DNA from: JBHIBA01 sp046758845
Lineage (GTDB): Bacteria; UBA8248; JACPRG01; G963555815
DNA length: 5,340 nt
Assembly: GCA_046758845.1 (NCBI GenBank)
Contig: JBHIBA010000318.1
Location: 1 to 5,340, forward strand
Reading direction: 5' to 3'
Below, one piece after another: positions 1 to 4,759 of the stretch. Under the pieces are notes generated by a model. It worked only from the letters and a program-made list of their open reading frames with translations. It had not been told where the DNA came from and did not search any database. Both the position numbers and the translations under genes were made by a program. Positions within the stretch are counted from its first letter, which is position 1; each line of letters begins with the position of its first letter.

Positions 1-133
1 CCAGCAAGGCGTGGCACTTGGCGCAAGAGACCTTCGTGTGCTCCTCGCGGATCTCGTTGGAACCGCAGAAGGGACAAATAAATTTCGTCGGCCAGGCGGT
101 CTGTGGACTCAGGCTAGGAGGGGTTGCGTTCAT
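1..133 (-). CDS. Small zinc-ribbon protein, partial (3' end outside window)
   Basis: Reading leftward from an ATG at 133-131, an open frame of 44 codons reaches the window edge without a stop. Visible in it are a Pro/Thr/Ser-rich N-terminus of about 15 residues and then two metal-knuckle motifs: CPFCGS (Cys20, Cys23) and CAKC (Cys37, Cys40). This CxxC-x13-CxxC spacing is that of a zinc ribbon, so the protein probably binds one zinc ion. I do not recognise a named family, and the function (nucleic-acid binding, protein contact or enzyme accessory) is unknown. The start is uncertain. The ATG has only a weak ribosome site, whereas an in-frame GTG at 163-161 is preceded by GGGGA at good spacing and would add 10 residues. 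A TATAAT box lies upstream at 219-214. The zinc-ribbon pattern makes it much more likely to be real than the antisense frames in the same place. Confidence 0.7.
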   Translation of the reverse strand, partial: MNATPPSLSPQTAWPTKFICPFCGSNEIREEHTKVSCAKCHALL

Positions 134-213
134 ACTTCGCGTTTGATGCTCGCGGGCCGTCACCCGTTTTCCCCATGCGATCACGTCAAACATACTCAGG
201 CGATGCTAGTGGC

Positions 214-219
214 ATTATA
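214..219 (-). promoter_or_regulatory. Candidate -10 box for the leftward zinc-ribbon gene
   Basis: The minus strand reads a perfect TATAAT at 219-214. This would place the transcription start near 207, about 45-75 nt before the candidate start codons of the zinc-ribbon gene. The -35 region is poor: the best match is TTCCGC at 240-235 with a short 15-nt spacer, and there is no extended -10 TG. The call rests on the -10 box and its location in a non-coding gap upstream of a same-strand gene. Confidence 0.35.
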
Positions 220-288
220 GCCCGAATGACAGAGGCGGAATTGGAGAGTGACGAAATGCAGACCGATTTGATGGGCGGGGCGCGGACG

Positions 289-309
289 GGCGGCGCAGGA
301 GGCGCCGCC
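289..309. other. Perfect 8-bp GC hairpin
   Basis: GGCGGCGC (289-296) pairs perfectly with GCGCCGCC (302-309) around the loop AGGAG. On the plus strand it is followed by only three Ts, so it is a poor intrinsic terminator. It lies between the end of the dehydrogenase gene and the promoter candidate of the zinc-ribbon gene, where it may help stop leftward transcripts or protect their 3' ends. In DNA this GC-rich, part of the pairing could be chance. Confidence 0.35.
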
Positions 310-341
310 TTTCCGCGCGAAACAAAAGTTTTCCGGGGGGT

Positions 342-374
342 CCAGGGGGGCGGCTTTCAAAAAGCGCCCCCTGG
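342..374 (-). terminator. Long bulged hairpin downstream of the dehydrogenase gene
   Basis: The left arm (CCA at 342-344, the G run to 350, GCTTT at 353-357) pairs with the right arm (AAAGC at 361-365, the C run to 371, TGG at 372-374). This gives about 14 base pairs with two single-base bulges and a 3-nt CAA loop. It starts 35 nt beyond the stop codon of the leftward dehydrogenase gene, where a transcription terminator or 3'-end stabiliser is expected. There is no T tract directly after the stem on either strand, so it is not a classical intrinsic terminator. It overlaps the repeat unit described at 353-408. Confidence 0.45.
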
Positions 375-408
375 GAAATCTGCCCGCTTTTGAAAAAGGC
401 TCCCCTGG
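353..408 (-). repeat. Two tandem degenerate CCAGGGG...AAAGC repeat units
   Basis: On the minus strand two similar units of 22-23 nt start 34 nt apart, at 408-386 and 374-353. Both have the plan CCAGGGG, then 2-3 variable bases, then CTTTTT, then AAAG and C. A third, inverted version of the same motif on the plus strand from 342 forms the left arm of the neighbouring hairpin. The first unit begins directly after the TAA stop of the dehydrogenase gene. Such GC-rich, dispersed 3'-end repeats occur in some environmental bacterial genomes; whether this one is dispersed cannot be seen from one window. Confidence 0.5.
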
Positions 409-1335
409 TTAGTCCTTCCCTTTCGTTTGAGGGCGCGCGCCTTTGCCTTTCACACACTCCCCCGTCCACTCTTCCAGCATTTTGATCAAGGCCGTGTGGT
501 CCCAGTCGTCCGCCCCTTGCTTGACGGCGAAGGCCAGGACCTGCTCAACCAGCTTGGCCGTGTGCATGGGGATCTTCTCTTCCTTCGCAAGGCGCGTCGC
601 GATGGAGACGTCCTTCAGCAGCAGCCCCAGGGGGAAGCCGGAATCGAACGTCCGGGGCAGGATGTAGTTGGGGAACTTGTTCTCGGAGCTGCCGCTTCGG
701 CCGCTGCTCTGATTGATGACCTCGATTGCGCGGTCCGGGTCGAGCCCCAGCCGCGTCGCCAGGACCATCGCTTCGCTCGTGGCCAGCAGGTGGGACGCCG
801 AGAGGAGATTGTTCAGGGCCTTCAAAATGTGCCCCGATCCCAGCTTTCCCACGTAATAGACGTTTTGTCCGAAGACGCGAAGAAGGGGCTCCGTCTTTTC
901 GAACAGGGCTTCGTCCCCGCCGACCATGACGGAGAGCCTTCCCTCCTCCGCCCCCCGCACGCCCCCGCTCACCGGCGCGTCGAGGAGATCGATCCCTTTC
1001 TCTTTGAGGATTTTCCCCAGGCGCAGCGTGCTGGGGGGATAGGACGTGCTCATGTCGATGATTAAGCGTCCGGCCGGGGCTGAATCAAGAAGTCCCCCTT
1101 CTCCTTCGACCACGCTCTCGACGGCATCGGAATCCGGCAGGCTCAGGAGGATGGTGGGCGCGTTGGCGGCGACTTCCTGAATCGACGTGGGAGCCCGTCC
1201 GCCCGCTCGCGCGAGCGCCTCGGCCGCCCCTTGGCGGACATCGAAGCCCCAGACCTCGTATCCGGCCTCCATCAGCCGGCGGGTCATGGGCGCGCCCATG
1301 CGCCCGAGTCCGATGAAACCCACGCGTTTGTCCAC
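409..1335 (-). CDS. NAD(P)-dependent 3-hydroxyisobutyrate dehydrogenase-family oxidoreductase
   Basis: The 308-residue product belongs to the beta-hydroxyacid dehydrogenase family (3-hydroxyisobutyrate, tartronate semialdehyde and related reductases), cytosolic enzymes that oxidise or reduce short beta-hydroxyacids. The N-terminal Rossmann signature GFIGLGRMGAPM is at residues 6-17. Asp32 at the end of the second strand (GFDVR) suggests NAD rather than NADP, which is an inference. The substrate motif DAPVSGG is at 119-125, and the catalytic lysine is Lys172 in GSGHILKALNN (166-176). LLLKD at 238-242 matches the conserved C-domain Lys-Asp pair. Length is normal for the family. The last 15 or so residues are a basic tail (KGKGARPQTKGKD) of no known role. 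Translation starts at a GTG (1335-1333), supported by GGAGGT at 1349-1344 with 8-nt spacing. The exact substrate cannot be assigned: valine catabolism, glyoxylate/glycerate metabolism, or other semialdehyde reduction are all possible. Confidence 0.9.
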   Translation of the reverse strand: MDKRVGFIGLGRMGAPMTRRLMEAGYEVWGFDVRQGAAEALARAGGRAPTSIQEVAANAPTILLSLPDSDAVESVVEGEGGLLDSAPAGRLIIDMSTSYPPSTLRLGKILKEKGIDLLDAPVSGGVRGAEEGRLSVMVGGDEALFEKTEPLLRVFGQNVYYVGKLGSGHILKALNNLLSASHLLATSEAMVLATRLGLDPDRAIEVINQSSGRSGSSENKFPNYILPRTFDSGFPLGLLLKDVSIATRLAKEEKIPMHTAKLVEQVLAFAVKQGADDWDHTALIKMLEEWTGECVKGKGARPQTKGKD

Positions 1336-1343
1336 CCTTTAGG

Positions 1344-1349
1344 ACCTCC
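1344..1349 (-). promoter_or_regulatory. Ribosome binding site deciding a GTG start
   Basis: The minus strand reads GGAGGT at 1349-1344, eight bases before the GTG at 1335-1333. This strong site fixes the dehydrogenase start at GTG, which is also where the Rossmann-fold strand begins at the expected distance. Confidence 0.75.
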
Positions 1350-1393
1350 CCATGGTTCATTCCGTCCGCATATTCCCTTGTTTCCAGCCCCTA

Positions 1394-1423
1394 ATCTTAG
1401 CGCTTGTTGTCGACCGGGGCCAA
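1394..1423 (-). promoter_or_regulatory. Weak candidate promoter for the dehydrogenase gene
   Basis: The minus strand reads TTGGCC (1423-1418), an 18-nt spacer, then TAAGAT (1399-1394). Each box matches the sigma70 consensus at four of six positions. Transcription would start near 1387, giving a leader of about 52 nt. It overlaps the rightward promoter on the other strand, so the two could interfere. The match is weak enough to be chance. Confidence 0.25.
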
Positions 1424-1444
1424 TTCGCGTATACTCCCGACAAC
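1406..1444. promoter_or_regulatory. Candidate operator: 7-bp inverted repeat spanning the promoter
   Basis: GTTGTCG (1406-1412) is repeated in inverted form as CGACAAC (1438-1444) across 25 nt. Half-site centres are 32 bp apart, about three helical turns. The left half coincides with the -35 box and the right half with the predicted start point, a layout suited to a repressor. No regulator gene is visible in the window. Confidence 0.35.
1407..1435 (+). promoter_or_regulatory. Sigma70-like promoter of the zinc-finger/dCTP deaminase pair
   Basis: TTGTCG (1407-1412) and TATACT (1430-1435) are separated by exactly 17 nt. The -10 box matches consensus at five of six positions and the -35 at four of six. 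Transcription would start near 1442, only about 25 nt before the ATG at 1467. This is the best promoter in the window and sits at the edge of the AT-richer segment, so the pair likely carries its own promoter. Confidence 0.6.
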
Positions 1445-1466
1445 TCCAGCCTAAGAAGAGGTTTGC

Positions 1467-1679
1467 ATGAAGGACTCAGAGCGCGCTGGGCGAATTCGGC
1501 GAAGTCTAGAGGCTGGTGAATGTGCGTGGTGCGGCAAGCCCATCCCGGGGTGGCCAGATAAGAAGGGCCTGGGTGATTCGCGACACGGCAGATTCTGTAG
1601 TGTTGCCTGTTTGGGTGCCATGCATGGTCCAGAATTTCTCGAAAAGCACAAAAAGAGACTGGACAGTTCCAAGAACTAA
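1467..1679 (+). CDS. Small putative zinc-finger protein (70 aa)
   Basis: This short frame encodes a basic 70-residue protein with a CAWCGKPI motif (Cys19, Cys22) and a RFCSVAC motif (Cys44, Cys48). The CxxC-x21-CxxxC pattern, with Phe-Cys-Ser before the last knuckle, resembles treble-clef or MYM/TRASH-like small zinc-binding domains; one bound zinc is the likely state. The C-terminal third (PEFLEKHKKRLDSSKN) is predicted to be a charged helix. I do not recognise the family. The start is supported by GAAGAGG ending at 1461, 5 nt before the ATG, and by the promoter about 30 nt upstream. The dCTP deaminase gene follows after only 19 nt on the same strand, so the two are probably co-transcribed. 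A longer frame for the deaminase overlaps this gene in another phase but lacks conserved features there. It could be an adaptor, a DNA-binding regulator or a metal-dependent partner; none of these is shown. Confidence 0.7.
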   Translation: MKDSERAGRIRRSLEAGECAWCGKPIPGWPDKKGLGDSRHGRFCSVACLGAMHGPEFLEKHKKRLDSSKN

Positions 1680-1687
1680 ATCATTGG

Positions 1688-1693
1688 AAAAGG
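1688..1693 (+). promoter_or_regulatory. Ribosome binding site that sets the deaminase start
   Basis: AAAAGG at 1688-1693 lies 5 nt before the ATG at 1699. It argues for this start rather than the in-frame upstream ATG at 1516, which would add 61 residues overlapping the zinc-finger gene. Confidence 0.55.
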
Positions 1694-1698
1694 CTGAA

Positions 1699-2880
1699 AT
1701 GAGCGTCCCTGAAGGAGTTCTTCCACGGCAAGAAATCATGAAGCTGGTGAATAACCGCCACATATGGTCGGACTTCACCATCAAGGATCAACAATTCCAG
1801 CCAGCCAGCCTAGATCTGCGTCTTGGCGAAAAGGCCCACAGGGTTCAGTGCAGCTTTTTGCCTGGTAAAAGGACCGTCGAGAGTCGGTTGTCCGATTCCA
1901 CTATCCACGCTTTAAGCCTAGGCGTAGATGGTGCTGTATTGGAGCCAGGCCTTGTTTATATAATCCCACTTATGGAACGCTTCTCCCTACCAGAAGGCAT
2001 ACGAGCGAGAGCCAATCCTCGAAGTAGCACTGGCAGACTGGATATTTTTACTCGCGTGATAACCAACTATAGTGATCACTTTGACGAAATTCAAGATACC
2101 TATGAAGGCCCGCTTTTTCTTGAGTTCCTATCGCGCTCGTTTCCAGTTAGGATCACACGTGGCTTATCTCTGACTCAAGTTCGCTTTATTCGTGGAAACT
2201 GCCGTTGTACAGACGAAGATATTATCGATCTTCACGAAAGGGGAGAAGTCTTACTTTATGATGAAAGTGAAAGTGTCCAGATAGGGGAAATTATGTTAAG
2301 AGAAGGCCTGTTCCTTAGGGTTGATCTTCGTGGAATTTGCGGTACGCGTTGCGTCGGATACAAAGCAAAGAAACATAGAAGACTTATTGATCTCGAGCGA
2401 GTTAAGTATTATCGAATCCTTGACTTTTGGGAACCAGTTTATAGGGAAAAGGATGGTAAGATTATACTTGAAAAGGACGACTTTTATCTTCTGACTTCTA
2501 AGGAGAAAGTGTCTATCCCCCGGAATTATGCAGCCGAAATGGTGGCTTACGAGCAAACTTCGGGCGAACTACGGACCCACTATGCGGGCTTCTTTGATCC
2601 AGGATTTGGCTATGGACCGGAAGGAAACGTCAAGGGGACGGTGGCAGTTATGGAAGTAAGGGCATTAGACGCCCCATTTATGGTGGAGGATGGACAAAGA
2701 TTCTGCAAGCTTCAACTTGAAAAAATGGCAGAAACGCCGGACGTAATTTACGGCGCTAAAGAAATCGGATCGGCCTATCAGTTCCAGGGATTAACTCCGT
2801 CGAAGCACTTCGTTCCCCTAGAGATAGAGATCGAAGAGATCAAGAAGCATGAGCGAATAGAGCAACTGACCTTCGCTTAG
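1699..2880 (+). CDS. dcd: Two-domain 2'-deoxycytidine 5'-triphosphate deaminase
   Basis: The product probably deaminates dCTP to dUTP and ammonia, feeding dTMP synthesis, in the cytosol. At 393 residues it is about twice the usual ~190-residue Dcd and matches the long form known from alphaproteobacteria (Pfam DCD_N type), in which two dUTPase-like beta domains are fused. The first domain has QPASLDLRLG (34-43), RSSTGR (108-113: Arg108, Ser109, Ser110, Arg113) and LEF with the likely catalytic Glu142. The second domain has AGFFDPGFG (296-304) and AVMEV (315-320) but no RSSxxR, so it looks non-catalytic or complementary. SAYQFQG (358-364) resembles the C-terminal Tyr-Gln segment that closes over the nucleotide. 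I chose the ATG at 1699 because AAAAGG lies 5 nt upstream and homology begins just after it; the same frame stays open back to 1516, overlapping the zinc-finger gene. Base composition is much lower in GC than its neighbours (21/60 in 2041-2100), which suggests transfer. Gene symbol is given by function, not by orthology to E. coli Dcd. Confidence 0.88.
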   Translation: MSVPEGVLPRQEIMKLVNNRHIWSDFTIKDQQFQPASLDLRLGEKAHRVQCSFLPGKRTVESRLSDSTIHALSLGVDGAVLEPGLVYIIPLMERFSLPEGIRARANPRSSTGRLDIFTRVITNYSDHFDEIQDTYEGPLFLEFLSRSFPVRITRGLSLTQVRFIRGNCRCTDEDIIDLHERGEVLLYDESESVQIGEIMLREGLFLRVDLRGICGTRCVGYKAKKHRRLIDLERVKYYRILDFWEPVYREKDGKIILEKDDFYLLTSKEKVSIPRNYAAEMVAYEQTSGELRTHYAGFFDPGFGYGPEGNVKGTVAVMEVRALDAPFMVEDGQRFCKLQLEKMAETPDVIYGAKEIGSAYQFQGLTPSKHFVPLEIEIEEIKKHERIEQLTFA

Positions 2881-2956
2881 ACCGAGTTCCGGGTTTGGCC
2901 CCGCGGAAAGAGCTCCTCGCGAAGCGGGAATGGAGGTTGCGAATTCCGGAGGGATC

Positions 2957-2983
2957 AGGGGTCAGACCGTCAAAGGGGACTGA
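2957..2983 (+). repeat. Short direct repeat upstream of the lyase gene
   Basis: AGGGGTCAGA (2957-2966) and AGGGGACTGA (2974-2983) are ten-base copies 17 nt apart that differ at two positions. The second copy overlaps the probable ribosome site of the lyase gene (GGGGA ending at 2979, 10 nt before the ATG). The nine bases CAGGGGTCA (2956-2964) recur in inverted orientation at 4380-4388 just after the lyase gene. It could be a small dispersed-repeat remnant or chance in G-rich DNA. Confidence 0.3.
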
Positions 2984-2989
2984 AGTCTT

Positions 2990-4348
2990 ATGCCGTCCCA
3001 CATGGTGGATTCCGCGCTTTTCCGGGACCAGTTCGGCACCGAGGAGATGCGCCGGATCTTCGATGACAGCAACCTCCTGCAGAAGTGGATGGACGTGGAG
3101 GCGGCCCTGGCGCGGGCGGAGGCGGCCGTGGGGCTGATCCCGCAATCCGCCGCGGAGGAGATCTCCCGCAAGGCCAAGGCCGACCTTCTGGACGTGGACG
3201 CCATCAAGCTGGGCATAGACCAGACGAGCCACCCGCTTGTTCCCTTCCTCGGGGCCTACCAGGCCGTCTGCGAGGGAGACGTGGGCCAGTACCTCCACTG
3301 GGGCGCCACCACCCAGGACATCATGGATACGGGGACTATCCTCCAAATCCGGGAGGCCTATGACATCGTCGAACGGGACCTCGCCGAGATCATCCGCACC
3401 CTCTGCGGTCTGGCGCGAAAGCACCGGGAAACGCTCATGGCGGGCCGCACCCACGGGGTCCACGCCCTCCCCATCACGTTCGGCTTCAAGGTGGCCGTCT
3501 GGCTATCCGAGCTTCGGCGCAACCAGGAGCGGCTGCGGGCGGCGAGACCGAGGGTTCTCGTGGCCAACCTCGTCGGGGCCGTGGGCACCCTGAACAGCTT
3601 CGGCGAGAAGGCGCTGGAGATCCAGCGGCGCGTCTCGGTAGACCTGGGGCTGGGCGTTCCGGATATCTCGCGACAGTCCGCCCGGGACAGCCTGGCCGAA
3701 TGGACGGCCCTGCTGGGGGTGCTCGCGGGGTCGCTGGGCAAGATCGCCAAAGAAATCATCAATTTGATGAAAACCGAGGTGGACGAGTTGGAGGAGCCCT
3801 TTCACCGCGGGAAGGTGGGCAGCTCCACCATGCCCCACAAACGCAATCCTATGATCTGCCAAGCGGTGGTCGCCGTCTCCCGCATCGTGAGGAGCCACGT
3901 CCCGCTGGCGATGGAGGCCATGATGTCCGAGCACGAGCGGGACATGTCCACCTGGCAGACAGAGTGGGAGTTCCTCCCCGAGGCCTGCACCCTCACCGGG
4001 GCCGTCCTCCACCAGATGAAGTTCGTTCTGGCCAACCTCATCGTGAAGCCGGACAAGATGAGGATGAACCTGGACATCCTGGGCGGGCTCATTCTCTCCG
4101 AGGCAGTCATGCTCCGGCTGGGGGAGTTCGTCGGCCGGCAGACCGCCCACGACATCGTGTACGATCTCAGCATGGAAGCCTTTGAAAAGGGTCTCCCCTT
4201 CGGCGACCTCCTGGCCCGGGACGAAAAGGTTTCGGCCCATCTCTCACCCGGGGAGATCGACGCTTTGCTGGATCCGGCCAGCTACGTCGCCCACTGCGGG
4301 ACGCTGGTGGACCGGGTGGTCGCGGCCTGCGAGTCGGTCTCCCCGTAG
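2990..4348 (+). CDS. Adenylosuccinate lyase / carboxymuconate cycloisomerase-type lyase
   Basis: The 452-residue product is a full-length member of the fumarase/aspartase superfamily, homotetrameric cytosolic enzymes that cleave C-N or C-O bonds with release of a fumarate-like product, or cycloisomerise muconates. Conserved regions are in order: HWGATTQDIMDT (103-114), AGRTHGVHALP (151-161, with His155), and the signature loop GSSTMPHKRNP (277-287), which carries the catalytic serine (Ser278/279). The segment EHERDMSTWQTEWEFLPE (314-331) has the WxxEW pattern I associate with 3-carboxy-cis,cis-muconate cycloisomerase (PcaB) rather than the SxxER pattern of true purine-pathway PurB, so purine biosynthesis is not assumed. 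The C-terminal 80 or so residues fit the ADSL C-terminal helical domain. The ATG at 2990 is preferred over Met5 because GGGGA is 10 nt upstream. The gene is GC-rich, unlike the deaminase gene 109 nt before it. No other purine or beta-ketoadipate gene is visible, so the substrate is open. Confidence 0.85.
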   Translation: MPSHMVDSALFRDQFGTEEMRRIFDDSNLLQKWMDVEAALARAEAAVGLIPQSAAEEISRKAKADLLDVDAIKLGIDQTSHPLVPFLGAYQAVCEGDVGQYLHWGATTQDIMDTGTILQIREAYDIVERDLAEIIRTLCGLARKHRETLMAGRTHGVHALPITFGFKVAVWLSELRRNQERLRAARPRVLVANLVGAVGTLNSFGEKALEIQRRVSVDLGLGVPDISRQSARDSLAEWTALLGVLAGSLGKIAKEIINLMKTEVDELEEPFHRGKVGSSTMPHKRNPMICQAVVAVSRIVRSHVPLAMEAMMSEHERDMSTWQTEWEFLPEACTLTGAVLHQMKFVLANLIVKPDKMRMNLDILGGLILSEAVMLRLGEFVGRQTAHDIVYDLSMEAFEKGLPFGDLLARDEKVSAHLSPGEIDALLDPASYVAHCGTLVDRVVAACESVSP

Positions 4349-4363
4349 CCCGCCCTGGGTAGT

Positions 4364-4385
4364 GGGTCAGTCTGCTGAATGACCC
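4364..4385 (+). terminator. Weak hairpin after the lyase gene
   Basis: GGGTCA (4364-4369) pairs with TGACCC (4380-4385) around a 10-nt loop, 16 nt after the lyase stop codon. The position suits a terminator, but there is no T run after the stem. An alternative smaller stem, TCAG/CTGA (4367-4378), competes with it. Confidence 0.3.
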
Positions 4386-4468
4386 CTGCCTTCCTCCATT
4401 ATAGCCGCGATTTGAGCACATTCGCTTGGCTCAGTGCAGGCTCCGCGGAAATCGCGACCGGGCGTGCC

Positions 4469-4506
4469 CCGATCTCCGCTCGGACCTAGGTCCTCGCTCA
4501 GATCGG
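4469..4506. repeat. 38-bp imperfect palindrome
   Basis: The centre GGACCTAGGTCC (4482-4493) is a perfect 12-bp palindrome. On the same axis, CCGATCT (4469-4475) is mirrored by AGATCGG (4500-4506). The two 6-nt spacers (CCGCTC and TCGCTC) are direct, not inverted, near-copies. Thus 26 of 38 positions obey one two-fold axis. It could be an operator for a dimeric or tetrameric regulator, or a cruciform/transposase site. It is 139 bp after the lyase stop and about 270 bp before the amidohydrolase start. Confidence 0.5.
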
Positions 4507-4696
4507 CGCTACACCAAATGATGACAGAGCCCTGGGCAAAGCCGCGTACCGGGCTTAATCCGTTCCAGACCGACCCACTGCCGCACCCCGAATTGGCTTG
4601 AATCCTGAGGGGGGGCGTGGTAAATGGGTTTGATCCCGGTCGTTCTCGAGCAACCCGCTCCTATAGTTTCAGACGCCTCACGGGCAGGGGAAAGCG

Positions 4697-4732
4697 ATGT
4701 TCGCCCGCCCGCGAGGACTGGGCTTCCAGTAA
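4697..4732 (+). CDS. Possible 11-codon leader ORF before the amidohydrolase gene
   Basis: ATG at 4697 is preceded by AGGGGA (4686-4691) at 5-nt spacing and encodes MFARPRGLGFQ before a TAA. It ends 27 nt upstream of the amidohydrolase start. With the possible TATAGT box at 4662-4667 it would be the first frame on the transcript, as in leader-peptide or translational-coupling arrangements. A frame this short with a ribosome-site-like sequence can easily arise by chance in purine-rich DNA. Confidence 0.2.
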   Translation: MFARPRGLGFQ

Positions 4733-4743
4733 GGGCCGGTAAA

Positions 4744-4750
4744 GAGGAGG
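4744..4750 (+). promoter_or_regulatory. Strong ribosome binding site of the amidohydrolase gene
   Basis: GAGGAGG lies 9 nt before the ATG at 4760 and decides this start over the in-frame ATG at 4808 (Met17), which has no ribosome site although family similarity begins close to it. Confidence 0.75.
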
Positions 4751-4759
4751 ACGCGACCC

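Larger units (their letters stand above)
4358..4582. repeat. 225-bp non-coding segment bounded by a 17-nt inverted repeat
   Basis: The 17 nt at 4358-4374 (core AGTGGGTCAGTCTG) match the reverse complement of 4566-4582 at 15 of 17 positions. The pair encloses 191 nt without a convincing gene. The arrangement would fit a small non-autonomous mobile element with terminal inverted repeats, or a long-range RNA stem. No target-site duplication is obvious outside the repeats, so insertion is unproven. The segment begins 10 nt after the lyase stop codon. Confidence 0.4.
4349..4759. other. Gene-poor intergenic region between lyase and amidohydrolase
   Basis: This 411-nt stretch shows no convincing protein gene. 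The plus frames I read are broken by stops, and the open minus frame at 4509-4796 has no recognisable motif and overlaps the amidohydrolase start. I see no tRNA-like cloverleaf. It holds the inverted-repeat structures listed separately, a possible -10 box TATAGT at 4662-4667 with no good -35, and a short leader frame at 4697-4732 just before the amidohydrolase gene. Confidence 0.6.

Noticed and set aside
427..1065. 212-codon plus-strand open frame opposite the dehydrogenase
   Set aside because: It is the antisense of a well-supported gene in GC-rich DNA; the protein has no recognisable motif.
1516..1698. In-frame 61-residue N-terminal extension of the dCTP deaminase from the ATG at 1516
   Set aside because: It overlaps the 70-aa zinc-finger gene, shows no domain similarity, and the ATG at 1699 has its own ribosome site just before the conserved region.
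2881..2989. Terminator after the deaminase gene (TTCCG 2887-2891 with CGGAA 2904-2908)
   Set aside because: Only a five-base stem with bulges and no T tract follows; too weak to call.
3503..4240. 245-codon minus-strand open frame opposite the lyase
   Set aside because: Composition-driven shadow (His/Gly/Pro-rich, no motif) of a gene with full superfamily signatures.
4398..4403. TATAAT on the minus strand after the lyase gene
   Set aside because: There is no -35 box at proper spacing and no minus-strand gene downstream for it to serve.
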